This document shows, in pieces, positions 25,176-34,263 of a stretch of 64,000 bases of DNA; position 1 is the first letter of the stretch; each line of letters opens with the position of its first letter. A model generated the notes under the pieces. The model did no database searches and had not been told where the DNA came from. It saw only the letters and a list, made by a program, of their open reading frames with translations. Source of the DNA: Lancefieldella parvula DSM 20469 (GTDB lineage Bacteria; Actinomycetota; Coriobacteriia; Coriobacteriales; Atopobiaceae); contig NC_013203.1 of the NCBI RefSeq assembly GCF_000024225.1, forward strand, positions 248,001-312,000. Direction: 5' to 3'. A program made the translations under genes and the position numbers.

Positions 25176-26531
25176 ATGCTGCTTATTGTGAACGGTCGTG
25201 TTATTACGCGCGACGAAGCTCATCCGTACATTGAAGATGGTGCCGTAGCAATTGAAGGTCAGAAGATTGTTGCCGTTGATACGCGTGCGAAACTTGAAGC
25301 CGCCTATCCCGATGCAGAAAAGCTTGACGCGCATGGCGGCGTCATTATGCCAGGTCTTATCAACTGCCATACTCATATCTATTCTGGCTTGGCACGTGGT
25401 CTTGCTATCAAAGACTGTAACCCTCACAACTTCCTTGAAAATCTTGAGCAGCAGTGGTGGAACATCGACCGTCATTTGACGCTTGATGGAACTCGCGCTT
25501 GCGCTTACGCAACTATCCTTGATTCACTGCGAGATGGTGTTACTACTATCTTTGACCACCATGCAAGTTTCTGCGAGATTCCTGATTCACTTTTTGCTAT
25601 CAAAGACGTCGCAAAAGAGCTTGGTATTCGTGCTTGCCTTTGCTATGAGACATCTGATCGTGATGGAGAGGCCAAGCGTGATGAGTCTATCGCTGAAAAT
25701 GCTGCCTTTGCTAAATGGGCTGCAGATGAAGATGACGATATGATTGCTGCTATGTTTGGTGGACACGCCCTCTTCACACTTTCCGATGAGACGCTTGATA
25801 AGATGGTTGAGGCCAACAACGGTCTTACTGGTTTCCATATTCACGTTTGCGAGGGCATGGATGATGTGTATGATTCCGCCCTTAATCACGGAACCACTGC
25901 GGTACATCGCCTGCTTGATCATGGTCTTTTGGGCGAGAAAACCATGCTTGGTCACTGCATCCACGTGACTCCTGCTGATATGGACATTCTTGCTCATACT
26001 CATACCAGTATTGTCAACAATCCTGAGTCCAATATGGGTAATGCTGTTGGGTGTGCACCGGTGCTTGAGTTCTTCAAGCGCGGTATTGACGTATGCATGG
26101 GCACCGATGCATATACGCACGATATGCTTGAATCGCTTAAGGTCTTTTTACCTATGCAGCGTCATAACGCTTGCATGCCAAATGTTGGTTGGGTTGAAGC
26201 TATGACCATGCTCTTCAAGAACAATGTCAAGATGGCCGAGAAGTACTTCTCAACAAAGTCCAACGGCAAGCCTTTGGGTAAGCTCGCACCTGGTGCTGCT
26301 GCTGACATTGCAATCTTTGATTACAAGCCATTCACGCCGTTCTCTGACGAGAACATCGACGGTCACATGCTTTTTGGTTTTGAGGGCAAGAACTGCCGTA
26401 CTACTATTGTCAACGGTAAGGTTCTCTATAAGGACCGCGAATTTGTTGCGTTTGATGAGGACAAGATTAATGCTTGGACTATGGTTGAGGCCAAGAAGCT
26501 TTGGGGAGAGCTCAACGGCCGCCAGTATTAA
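25176..26531 (+). CDS. ssnA: SsnA putative aminohydrolase
   Basis: A metal-dependent hydrolase of the amidohydrolase superfamily, 451 residues, matching SsnA. It has the metal motifs MPGLINCHTHIYSGLARGL, DGVTTIFDHHAS, a central GFHIHVCEG, GHCIHVTPADMDIL and the metal Asp in MGTDAYTHDMLES. A beta-sandwich is formed by its two ends. Relatives deaminate or open N-heterocycles such as guanine or hydantoin-like compounds; the exact step of SsnA in anaerobic purine breakdown is still inferred. AAGGAG precedes the ATG. It is the first gene of the locus and is followed by a perfect hairpin, then ygfK. Confidence 0.92.
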   Translation: MLLIVNGRVITRDEAHPYIEDGAVAIEGQKIVAVDTRAKLEAAYPDAEKLDAHGGVIMPGLINCHTHIYSGLARGLAIKDCNPHNFLENLEQQWWNIDRHLTLDGTRACAYATILDSLRDGVTTIFDHHASFCEIPDSLFAIKDVAKELGIRACLCYETSDRDGEAKRDESIAENAAFAKWAADEDDDMIAAMFGGHALFTLSDETLDKMVEANNGLTGFHIHVCEGMDDVYDSALNHGTTAVHRLLDHGLLGEKTMLGHCIHVTPADMDILAHTHTSIVNNPESNMGNAVGCAPVLEFFKRGIDVCMGTDAYTHDMLESLKVFLPMQRHNACMPNVGWVEAMTMLFKNNVKMAEKYFSTKSNGKPLGKLAPGAAADIAIFDYKPFTPFSDENIDGHMLFGFEGKNCRTTIVNGKVLYKDREFVAFDEDKINAWTMVEAKKLWGELNGRQY

Positions 26532-26539
26532 GTCGGTAT

Positions 26540-26609
26540 GACGAGAAGAACTTTGAAAGTTCTTCTCGTCTTGCGCATATGCGCAAATAGGGCGTCGCCC
26601 GCGGACGCC
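26540..26609 (+). terminator. Hairpin, palindrome and leader stem between ssnA and ygfK
   Basis: Three structures occur in a row. The first is a perfect 15-base stem, GACGAGAAGAACTTT (26540-26554) with its complement (26556-26570). The second is the 16-base palindrome TTGCGCATATGCGCAA (26571-26586). The third is a stem, GGCGTC / GACGCC (26591-26596, 26604-26609). No T-run follows the first, so it may be a weak terminator, an RNA-processing or an mRNA-stability hairpin rather than a full stop. Confidence 0.6.
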
Positions 26610-26658
26610 ATAAGTGCGGGGACTATAACTCACATTGGTTAAAAGGAGAGGAACCAAA

Positions 26659-29652
26659 ATGAGCGACATTATGCGTCCCATGAAATTCGACCATCTGATG
26701 AATTGGATTTTAGATGAGTACGAAAATCAGAAGACTATCTTTGGAATTCATGCATTTGCCAAGACAGCTGGAGCTGCTCGTCCTATTTTTAACGAGAAAA
26801 TTGAGACCCCATTTGGTCCTGCAGCGGGCCCCAATACACAGCTTGCACAGAATATCGTAGCATCATATGTTACTGGTGCTCGTTTCTTTGAGCTTAAAAC
26901 AGTTCAGAAAATGGATGGAGAAGAGCTTTCAGCTTGCGTTAATAAGCCTTGTATTTTGGCATCCGATGAGGGATACAACTGCGAGTGGTCTACGGAGTTA
27001 ACCGTACCTCAGGCATTTGATGAGTATGTCAAGGCATGGGTTATCTGCCATATTCTTTCTCGAGAGCTTGGCCTGGGAGATGCTGACGGTTTTGTCTTTA
27101 ATATGTCCGTTGGATATGACCTTGAAGGAATTAAAACTCCTAAGGTAGATAAATATATAAATGACATGAAGGATGCCTCTGAGACTCCTGTATTTAAGGA
27201 GGCAATTGCATGGGCAAAAGCTAACATTAATCGCTTCCACAATGTTGACGAGGCATTTATTGATTCCATTCCTTCTCGTATTTCAGATTCTATTACAGAG
27301 TCAACTCTGCATGGTTGTCCTCCAGATGAGATTGAGCGAATTGCTTCCTATCTCATTACCGAGAAGCACCTCAATACCTTTATTAAGTGCAATCCAACAC
27401 TTTTGGGATATGAGTATGCACGTAAAACGCTGGATTCTTTAGGATTTGACTACATTGCCTTTGATGATCATCACTTCCTAGAAGATTTGCAGTGGGCTGA
27501 TGCAGTTCCTATGCTTGAGCGTCTTATGAAACTGTGTGCAGAAAAGGGTGTTGAGTTTGGTGTCAAACTTACCAATACCTTCCCAGTAGATGTTACTCGT
27601 GGCGAGTTGCCAAGCGAAGAAATGTATATGTCTGGTCGTTCTCTTTGGACCTTGTCACTTTCACTTGCTAAGCGTCTTTCTGAGCAGTTTGATGGTAAGC
27701 TTCGTATTTCGTACTCTGGCGGCGCAGACTATAACAACATTAAAGATCTTGTTGATACAGGTATTTGGCCTGTTACTATGGCAACTACCATTTTGAAGCC
27801 TGGCGGCTATGAGCGCATGACGCAGATTGCTGGACTCTTTGCAGATGAAAATACGGAAGCATTTTCTGGCGTTGATGTGGCAAAGGTATCTGCCTTGCTT
27901 GAAAGTTCGCTCAAAAATGCACGTTATCACAAAGAGATTAAGCCACAACCTGATCGTCACGTACGCGGGGCGCTTCCGCTGACTGACTGCTTTATTGCGC
28001 CATGTCGTGATTCTTGTCCAATTCATCAGGACATTCCAGGATATCTTAAGGCAGTAGATGAAGGCCGTTATGCTGACGCCTTACACATCATTCTTGAGCG
28101 CAATGCCCTTCCTTTTATTACCGGTACTATTTGTCCTCATACCTGCACAAATTCCTGCATGCGTAATTACGTTGATGAGCATGTTCATATTCGTAGCTGC
28201 AAACTTACCGCCGCAGAGAACGGCCTTATGGAAGTCCTTCCAACACTTGCCTCTCGTGGTGTGGTTAAGGATAAGAAGGTTGCTATTATTGGCGGTGGTC
28301 CCGCTGGTCTTTCGGCGGCATCTTTCTTATCACGCGCAGGTATTGAAGTAGTTGTCTTTGAGCGTACTAATAAACTGGGCGGTATTGTTCGTCACGTTAT
28401 TCCTGGTTTCCGTATTTCTGAGGAAGCTATCGATAACGATGTCAAGCTGTGCCAGGCATATGGTGCAACCTTTAAGACAGGCGTTGAGGTTACAGATGTA
28501 AATACTCTGCTTTCTGAGGGCTATACCGACGTTGTAGTAGCAATTGGTGCATGGGCTCCTGGTCGTAAGACCTTGAAGTCCGGCGAGGCTCTGGATGCTC
28601 TTGAGTTCCTCGAGGAGTTTAAGCGTGCACCTGAGTCCGTTAACCTTGGCACTGACGTAGTTGTTATCGGTGCCGGTAATACTGCTATGGATGTGGCTCG
28701 TGCAGCAAAGCGTGTTGCTGGTGTACAAAATGTACGTCTGGTATATCGTCGTACCAAGCGCTATATGCCTGCTGATGAGGAAGAGCTCCAGATGGCCATT
28801 GATGATGGCGTGGAGTTCATGGAGCTTCTCGCCCCAGGAGATTTGTCCAATAATCATCTTACCTGTGAGGTAATGAAACTTGGCGCTCCTGATGAGTCTG
28901 GTCGTCGTCGTCCCGAGGGTACGGGCGAGTTTGTGACGGTTCCTGCAACCGCTGTTATTACAGCAGTTGGTGAGCAGATTGAGTCTAATCTTTATACCAC
29001 CTCTGGAATTGCCCTTGACGAGAAGGGCCGTCCAGTTGTGGACAATAATCTTCAGACTTCTCTTGCGCACGTCTATGCAGTTGGTGATGGACGTCGTGGT
29101 CCAGCAACTGTTGTCAAGGGTATTGCAGACGCTATGACCGTAGCCGTTGCCATTGCAGATTTCAATTTCTCAAGCAAGGAACTTTCCAACCTTGAGGAAG
29201 ACGTTGCTAAGATTTTTGGTAAGCGTGGACAGCTTTGCGGTGATACTGATGCGTGCGAGCAGTCACGTTGTCTTTCTTGTCCTTCGGTATGTGAAGCATG
29301 CGTTGAGGTATGTCCGAACCGTGCTAATGTTGCTATTAAGGTTCCTGGTGTTCAACAGCAGCAGATTATTCACGTTGATGGTATGTGTAATGAGTGCGGT
29401 AACTGTGCCGTGTTCTGCCCATACTCTGAAGGTCGTCCTTATAAAGATAAGTTCACTGCATTTTGGAGTCGTGAAGACTTTGACAACTCTGAGAATGAAG
29501 GCTTCCTTCCAACTGCAGACGGTTTCTTAGTACGTCTTGATGGCAGCACAGCAATTTATAACGTTGACGATGAAGCTTGTGGTCTTCCAGAAAATATCCG
29601 CAAGATGATTGTCACGGTAAGAGATTCTTATAGGTATCTTTTAAATGCATAG
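26659..29652 (+). CDS. ygfK: YgfK flavin/iron-sulfur oxidoreductase
   Basis: A large cytosolic oxidoreductase of 997 residues, annotated in E. coli as a putative selenate reductase subunit and part of the purine locus. Domains in order are a dihydroorotate-dehydrogenase-like FMN barrel (about 1-420), a Cys-rich iron-sulfur helix domain like glutamate synthase small subunit (CRDSCPIHQDIPGY near 447 and CPHTCTNSC), FAD- and NAD-binding Rossmann folds (AIIGGGPAGLSAASF near 543, VVIGAGNTAMDVARAAKR near 668), and a ferredoxin-like end with clusters CEACVEVCP and CNECGNCAVFCP (about 875-920). AAAAGGAGAGG precedes the ATG. It may carry electrons between NAD(P)H and the molybdenum hydroxylase or reduce a purine-derived intermediate. 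Confidence 0.94.
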   Translation: MSDIMRPMKFDHLMNWILDEYENQKTIFGIHAFAKTAGAARPIFNEKIETPFGPAAGPNTQLAQNIVASYVTGARFFELKTVQKMDGEELSACVNKPCILASDEGYNCEWSTELTVPQAFDEYVKAWVICHILSRELGLGDADGFVFNMSVGYDLEGIKTPKVDKYINDMKDASETPVFKEAIAWAKANINRFHNVDEAFIDSIPSRISDSITESTLHGCPPDEIERIASYLITEKHLNTFIKCNPTLLGYEYARKTLDSLGFDYIAFDDHHFLEDLQWADAVPMLERLMKLCAEKGVEFGVKLTNTFPVDVTRGELPSEEMYMSGRSLWTLSLSLAKRLSEQFDGKLRISYSGGADYNNIKDLVDTGIWPVTMATTILKPGGYERMTQIAGLFADENTEAFSGVDVAKVSALLESSLKNARYHKEIKPQPDRHVRGALPLTDCFIAPCRDSCPIHQDIPGYLKAVDEGRYADALHIILERNALPFITGTICPHTCTNSCMRNYVDEHVHIRSCKLTAAENGLMEVLPTLASRGVVKDKKVAIIGGGPAGLSAASFLSRAGIEVVVFERTNKLGGIVRHVIPGFRISEEAIDNDVKLCQAYGATFKTGVEVTDVNTLLSEGYTDVVVAIGAWAPGRKTLKSGEALDALEFLEEFKRAPESVNLGTDVVVIGAGNTAMDVARAAKRVAGVQNVRLVYRRTKRYMPADEEELQMAIDDGVEFMELLAPGDLSNNHLTCEVMKLGAPDESGRRRPEGTGEFVTVPATAVITAVGEQIESNLYTTSGIALDEKGRPVVDNNLQTSLAHVYAVGDGRRGPATVVKGIADAMTVAVAIADFNFSSKELSNLEEDVAKIFGKRGQLCGDTDACEQSRCLSCPSVCEACVEVCPNRANVAIKVPGVQQQQIIHVDGMCNECGNCAVFCPYSEGRPYKDKFTAFWSREDFDNSENEGFLPTADGFLVRLDGSTAIYNVDDEACGLPENIRKMIVTVRDSYRYLLNA

Positions 29653-29658
29653 CTATGT

Positions 29659-29687
29659 GACGGTTGGTAAAAGTTTTACCAACCGTC
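29659..29687 (+). terminator. Hairpin after ygfK
   Basis: A perfect 14-base stem, GACGGTTGGTAAAA (29659-29672) and its complement (29674-29687), separated by one base. It resembles the hairpin after ssnA in being long and almost loop-less, and no T-run follows on the + strand. Confidence 0.6.
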
Positions 29688-29831
29688 TACGCTAAAAAGA
29701 GAGAGGGGAGCAATCTAAAGCTATAGATTAAAGCGATAAAAATTATTGATTTGTAATGCATGACAAAAATGTTCAGTTAGCGGGTTTGGGGTACGACACA
29801 CAACATTCTCCCAGACACGTAAGGAGTGAAA

Positions 29832-32603
29832 ATGGCCGAAGAAGTAGAAGAGTATACCTTTACGGTAAACGGAGAAACAATTACTACTACAAAAAATAAA
29901 TCGTTGCTTCGTTTTCTTCGAGATGATTTACATCTTTTATCGGTAAAAGATGGTTGTTCACAAGGCGCTTGTGGAACTTGTACGGTTGTTATTGATGGTG
30001 TTGCCACGCGTGGCTGCATTATGAACACTAAGCGTGCACAGGGAAAAGTAATTGAAACTGTAGAAGGCCTTTCTCATGAGGAGCAAGAGGCTTTTGTGTA
30101 CGCTTTTGGTGCAGTTGGAGCTGTTCAGTGTGGTTTTTGTATCCCTGGCATGGTAATGAGTGGCGCAGCTTTAATCCGTCGAAACCCTAATCCAACTGAA
30201 GCAGAAGTTAAAGAAGCAATTAAAAATAATATTTGTCGATGCACTGGATATAAGAAAATTATTGAAGGTATCTTAAAAGCCGCACGTATTCTTCGTGGAG
30301 AAGAGCAAATTGATCCAGACCTAGAGCGTGGCGATAATTACGGTGTTGGTTCAAAAGCATTCCGTGTTGATGTTCGTGCAAAGGTACTTGGATATGGTAA
30401 ATATCCTGACGATGTTACCAATGTTGATTTCCCAGATATGGCGTATGGCTCGTGTGTACGTTCCAAGTATCCTCGTGCACGTGTGGTAAAAATTGATACA
30501 ACAGAGGCAGAGGCTCTACCAGGTGTTGTTGGAGTCTTAAAAGCTGAAGACGTACCTGTAAATAAAGTTGGTCACATTCAGCAGGATTGGGATGTATTTA
30601 TCCCTGAGGGTTCAAATACACGTTATTTGGGCGATGCACTTTGCATGGTAGTCGCAGAGGATGAAGAGACTCTTGAGGCTGCAAAAAAACTGGTAAAAGT
30701 TGAGTATGAAGAGCTTCCTATTGTGCGTAATATTGAAGAGGCTGCTGCTGAAGGTGCTCCTCTTGTACATACAGAAGCAGAAAGTAATCTTTGCCAGAGC
30801 CGTCATATTACACGCGGTAATGTTCAGGATGCACTTAAAAATTCTGCTCACATTATCACTAAGCATTTCTCGACACCTTTTACTGAGCATGCATTCCTTG
30901 AGCCTGAGTGTGCTGTTGCATTCCCCTATAAAGACGGTGTAAAGATTCTTTCTACCGATCAAGGCGCCTACGACACTCGTAAAGAAGTTGCCCACATGTT
31001 TGGATGGGATGAAACTCCTGATAAGGTAGTTGTAGAAACCATGCTGGTAGGCGGCGGATTTGGTGGAAAAGAGGATGTAACTGTCCAGCATATTTCTGCA
31101 TTGGCTGCTTACATTTTTAAGCGTACGGTTAAGTGTAAATTTACTCGTAACGAGTCGCTTATCTTCCATCCAAAACGTCATGCTATGGAGGCAGATTTTA
31201 CACTTGGCTGCGATGCTGAAGGTCACCTTACTGCTCTTGATTGCGATATTTATTTTGATACAGGAGCATATGCGTCACTTTGCGGACCAGTTCTTGAACG
31301 TGCTTGTACACACGCTGTTGGTCCGTATAAGTATCAAAATACTGATATCCGTGGTTATGGATACTATACTGATAATCCACCTGCTGGTGCATTCCGTGGC
31401 TTTGGAGTTTGCCAAACTGAGTTTGCTCTTGAGGAGCTCATGGATCTTCTCGCCGAGAAGGTCGGTATAAGTCCTTGGGAGATGCGCTGGAGAAATGCAG
31501 TTGCTCCTGGAGATGTACTTCCTAATGGTCAGATCTGTGATCAGTCAACGGCACTTAAAGAAACACTTCTTGCAGTTAAAGATGTATATGAAGCCCATAA
31601 GGGACGTGCTGGTCTTGCCTGCGCTATGAAAAACTCTGGTGTTGGCGTTGGTCTGCCTGACGCAGGTCGTGCAAACATTCGTATTGAAGACGGCAAGGTT
31701 GTTGTCTACTCTGCTACTTCAGATATTGGTCAGGGTTGCAATACAGTCTTTTTGCAGGATGTTGCTGAAGCAATTGGCCTTCCAAAGTCAGTTATCGTTA
31801 ACGGTGAGTGCTCTACAGAAAATGCACCTGATTCAGGTACTACTTCTGGCTCTCGTCAAACGGTTGTTACCGGAGAGGCTGTTCGTGGCGTGGCGTTTTT
31901 GCTGCGTGATGCGCTTTTGGATATTGAAGCCGGCAAGGAAGTATCGTCTGAGCCTGTTGAGGCACACGGTGATGGAAAGACTATTGTGTACTCTGATGGT
32001 CGTCCTTACGAGGGTCTTGGATACGCAGATGGTAAAGCATTGGTTGCAGGTGCAGGTATTCATCCAAAGGATCCAGTTGCAGGCTTGAAGAAGCTTGAAG
32101 GTCATGAGTTCCGTTATGTTTACTTTGAGCCAACTGACAAGCTTGGCGCCGATAAGCCTAATCCAAAGAGCCACATTTGTTATGCCTTTGCCACAACGTG
32201 CGTGGTTTTAGACGATGAGGGCAAGGTTACTGATGTATATGCCGCGCATGATTCCGGCAAGGTCATTAACCCTATTGCAATCCAAGGTCAAATTGAGGGA
32301 GGCGTGTTGATGTCGCTTGGCTATGCCACAACAGAAAACTACAAGCTTCAGGATTGTGTGCCAAAGTCAAAGTTTGCTACTCTAGGCCTCTTCCATGCTC
32401 CTGATATTCCTCATATTGAGGCAATTTATGTCGAGAAGGAGCATTTACTCCCTGTTGCTTACGGAGGAAAAGGCATTGGTGAGATTTCAACAATCCCAAC
32501 TGCTCCTGCAGTAGCAAATGCATACTATGCCTATGATCATGTGATGCGTACTAAGCTTCCTATGGAAGATACGTATTACACTAAATCTAAGGCCAAGAAG
32601 TAA
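29832..32603 (+). CDS. xdhD: XdhD-type molybdenum hydroxylase (2Fe-2S + Moco fusion)
   Basis: A 923-residue fusion of the iron-sulfur and molybdenum parts of a xanthine-dehydrogenase-family enzyme, with no FAD domain. The [2Fe-2S] ferredoxin domain has GCSQGACGTCTV (about 40-51); the second cluster uses CGFCIPGMVMSG (about 99) and CRCTGYKKI (about 134). The Moco domain has GGGFGGKEDVT (about 407), GAFRGFGVCQTEFALE, SDIGQGCNTVFLQD and GGKGIGEISTIPTAPAVANA, whose Glu is the catalytic base (about 880). The neighbouring selD, yqeB, yqeC and xdhC genes imply that the cofactor carries labile selenium. The probable role is hydroxylation of a purine. The ATG at 29832 has AAGGAG. Confidence 0.94.
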   Translation: MAEEVEEYTFTVNGETITTTKNKSLLRFLRDDLHLLSVKDGCSQGACGTCTVVIDGVATRGCIMNTKRAQGKVIETVEGLSHEEQEAFVYAFGAVGAVQCGFCIPGMVMSGAALIRRNPNPTEAEVKEAIKNNICRCTGYKKIIEGILKAARILRGEEQIDPDLERGDNYGVGSKAFRVDVRAKVLGYGKYPDDVTNVDFPDMAYGSCVRSKYPRARVVKIDTTEAEALPGVVGVLKAEDVPVNKVGHIQQDWDVFIPEGSNTRYLGDALCMVVAEDEETLEAAKKLVKVEYEELPIVRNIEEAAAEGAPLVHTEAESNLCQSRHITRGNVQDALKNSAHIITKHFSTPFTEHAFLEPECAVAFPYKDGVKILSTDQGAYDTRKEVAHMFGWDETPDKVVVETMLVGGGFGGKEDVTVQHISALAAYIFKRTVKCKFTRNESLIFHPKRHAMEADFTLGCDAEGHLTALDCDIYFDTGAYASLCGPVLERACTHAVGPYKYQNTDIRGYGYYTDNPPAGAFRGFGVCQTEFALEELMDLLAEKVGISPWEMRWRNAVAPGDVLPNGQICDQSTALKETLLAVKDVYEAHKGRAGLACAMKNSGVGVGLPDAGRANIRIEDGKVVVYSATSDIGQGCNTVFLQDVAEAIGLPKSVIVNGECSTENAPDSGTTSGSRQTVVTGEAVRGVAFLLRDALLDIEAGKEVSSEPVEAHGDGKTIVYSDGRPYEGLGYADGKALVAGAGIHPKDPVAGLKKLEGHEFRYVYFEPTDKLGADKPNPKSHICYAFATTCVVLDDEGKVTDVYAAHDSGKVINPIAIQGQIEGGVLMSLGYATTENYKLQDCVPKSKFATLGLFHAPDIPHIEAIYVEKEHLLPVAYGGKGIGEISTIPTAPAVANAYYAYDHVMRTKLPMEDTYYTKSKAKK

Positions 32604-32630
32604 GGATAGTATGTATTCCTTATGTTAAAG

Positions 32631-32670
32631 AACAACTGTCAGTAGCAATAAGCTGCTGGCAGTTGTTTTG
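32631..32670 (+). terminator. Terminator after xdhD
   Basis: A 16-base stem with two G-U type pairs runs from AACAACTG (32631) to its partner ending at 32667, with loop AATAA, and is followed by TTTTGCTTTTA. It is a convincing intrinsic terminator, so dpaL has its own promoter. Confidence 0.85.
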
Positions 32671-32710
32671 CTTTTATAGGTAGGTATAAAGTTGGAAAAC
32701 TTTTTGTTAG

Positions 32711-32774
32711 GTTTACTAACTTTTAGTCTGATTTAGCAGAAAAGTGGTCTACTATTAAAGATACGTTAGTAAAC
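32711..32774 (+). promoter_or_regulatory. Paired operator half-sites before dpaL
   Basis: GTTTACTAAC (32711-32720) and its exact complement GTTAGTAAAC (32765-32774) are 44 bases apart in the dpaL leader. This could be looping sites for one regulator or the two arms of a long leader structure. Confidence 0.55.
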
Positions 32775-32802
32775 AAGAACACGTGGAAAAGGGGTCTACA
32801 AC

Positions 32803-34029
32803 ATGCAGCCAGAAATGAAGTGGGTACTTAATAAGATGCCTCAGAGTGAAGACAGAAATCTTCAGGTCATGTCACTTGAAAATGTTAAGAAGGCTCGCGC
32901 ATTTCATAAAAGCTTTCCTCAATATGCCGTGACACCTTTGGCAAATCTTGAGGGTATGGCCTCTAATTTAGGTCTTGGTGGATTATACGTAAAAGATGAG
33001 TCGTATCGCTTTGGACTTAACGCATTTAAAGTCCTGGGTGGTTCATTTGCTATGGCTCGCTATATTGCTGATGAAACAGGAAAAGATGTTTCTGATTGCG
33101 ACTTTGAGTATCTGACTTCAGAGCAATTGCAGAAAGACTTTGGACAGGCAACTTTCTTTACTGCAACCGATGGTAACCATGGCCGCGGTGTGGCATGGGC
33201 AGCAAATCGTCTTGGTCAAAAAGCTGTTGTTCATATGCCTAAAGGCTCTACAAAAACTCGTTTTGACAATATTGCAAAAGAGGGCGCACAAGTAACCATT
33301 GAAGAGCTCAATTACGATGACTGTGTTCGTCTCGCAGCAAAAGAAGCAGAAGAGACTGAGCATGCAGTAATCGTACAGGACACTGCTTGGGATGGTTATG
33401 AGAAGATTCCATCTTGGATTATGCAGGGTTACGGTACTATGGCCTATGAGGCAGCAGAACAGCTACGTGAGCTTGAGGTAAACCGTCCAACACATGTATT
33501 TATACAAGCAGGCGTTGGATCTTTGGCATCTGCCATGGTAGGCTACTTTACTAATTTATTCCCTTCAAATCCTCCTAAGTTTGTCATTATGGAAGCAGGA
33601 GCTGCAGATTGTCTGTATAAGGGAGCACTTGCAGCAGATGGCGAGCCTCGTATTGTTGGTGGAGATTTGATTACTATTATGGCTGGTCTTGCCTGTGGTG
33701 AGCCAAATACCATTGGTTGGGATATTTTACGCAATCATGCGACAGCCTTTATTTCTTGTCCTGATTGGGTTTCGGCAAAGGGCATGCGCATGCTCGCTGC
33801 TCCTGTTAAGGGAGACCCTTCTGTTGTTTCCGGTGAGTCTGGCGCTGTTGGTATGGGTGTGATTTCTACTCTTATGACAGACCCTGCATACAAAGAGCTT
33901 CGTGATGCGCTTGATCTTACAACAGATTCAAAGGTTCTTTTGTTCTCTACAGAAGGAGATACTGATCCTGTGCGTTATGAAGAGATTGTATGGGACGGTG
34001 CATGGCAGTCAACAGATGACGTCAAGTAA
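32803..34029 (+). CDS. dpaL: Diaminopropionate ammonia-lyase (YgeX)
   Basis: A PLP enzyme of fold type II, 408 residues, that converts 2,3-diaminopropionate to pyruvate and two ammonia molecules. The PLP Lys is K76 in GLYVKDESYRFGLNAFKVLGG, matching Lys77 of the E. coli enzyme. Other signs are TATDGNHGRGVAWAANRLGQ, the phosphate-binding glycine region VFIQAGVGSLASAMVG and VSGESGAVGMG. Diaminopropionate appears as an intermediate in the recently described bacterial breakdown of uric acid, and the neighbouring genes fit that. The reaction passes through 2-aminoacrylate, which RidA (encoded at 40145) can hydrolyse. GGGGTCT-like sequence precedes the ATG. Confidence 0.96.
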   Translation: MQPEMKWVLNKMPQSEDRNLQVMSLENVKKARAFHKSFPQYAVTPLANLEGMASNLGLGGLYVKDESYRFGLNAFKVLGGSFAMARYIADETGKDVSDCDFEYLTSEQLQKDFGQATFFTATDGNHGRGVAWAANRLGQKAVVHMPKGSTKTRFDNIAKEGAQVTIEELNYDDCVRLAAKEAEETEHAVIVQDTAWDGYEKIPSWIMQGYGTMAYEAAEQLRELEVNRPTHVFIQAGVGSLASAMVGYFTNLFPSNPPKFVIMEAGAADCLYKGALAADGEPRIVGGDLITIMAGLACGEPNTIGWDILRNHATAFISCPDWVSAKGMRMLAAPVKGDPSVVSGESGAVGMGVISTLMTDPAYKELRDALDLTTDSKVLLFSTEGDTDPVRYEEIVWDGAWQSTDDVK

Positions 34030-34124
34030 AAAAGAGAATTAGTAACAATAAACCGCTTGCCGAGAAAATAAAAAAGTAAGCGTTTACTGCTTGCAATGTC
34101 TTCTACAAGTGATTTAATAGATAG

Positions 34125-34145
34125 TACCAAACAAAAAGTTTGGTA
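34125..34145 (+). repeat. Hairpin in the dpaL-ygeY spacer
   Basis: TACCAAAC (34125-34132) and GTTTGGTA (34138-34145) form an 8-base stem around AAAAA. The spacer between dpaL and ygeY is 234 bases and otherwise shows no gene. The hairpin lacks a T-run, so an operator or leader role is as likely as termination. Confidence 0.45.
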
Positions 34146-34263
34146 AGCAAAAAAATGGTTTGTATTACGAGGGTACTGGTACAGTTTAGGATTTTATTCT
34201 CAACTGTTTGTAAGGTTACAAAAGGATAAAGACGTCCAGTTTTATCCTAATAAAGGAGGATGT

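Noticed and set aside
28330-29070. 246-codon open frame on the minus strand inside ygfK
   Set aside because: Antisense to a well-conserved gene, no ribosome site, and composition biased by the opposite strand's codon use.
26659-29652. YgfK as a true selenate reductase
   Set aside because: The name is historical; the domain make-up and gene context point to a flavin/iron-sulfur partner in purine catabolism, so no selenate activity is claimed.
30612-31226. 204-codon minus-strand open frame inside xdhD
   Set aside because: Lies antisense to conserved Moco-domain motifs and has no protein-like features.
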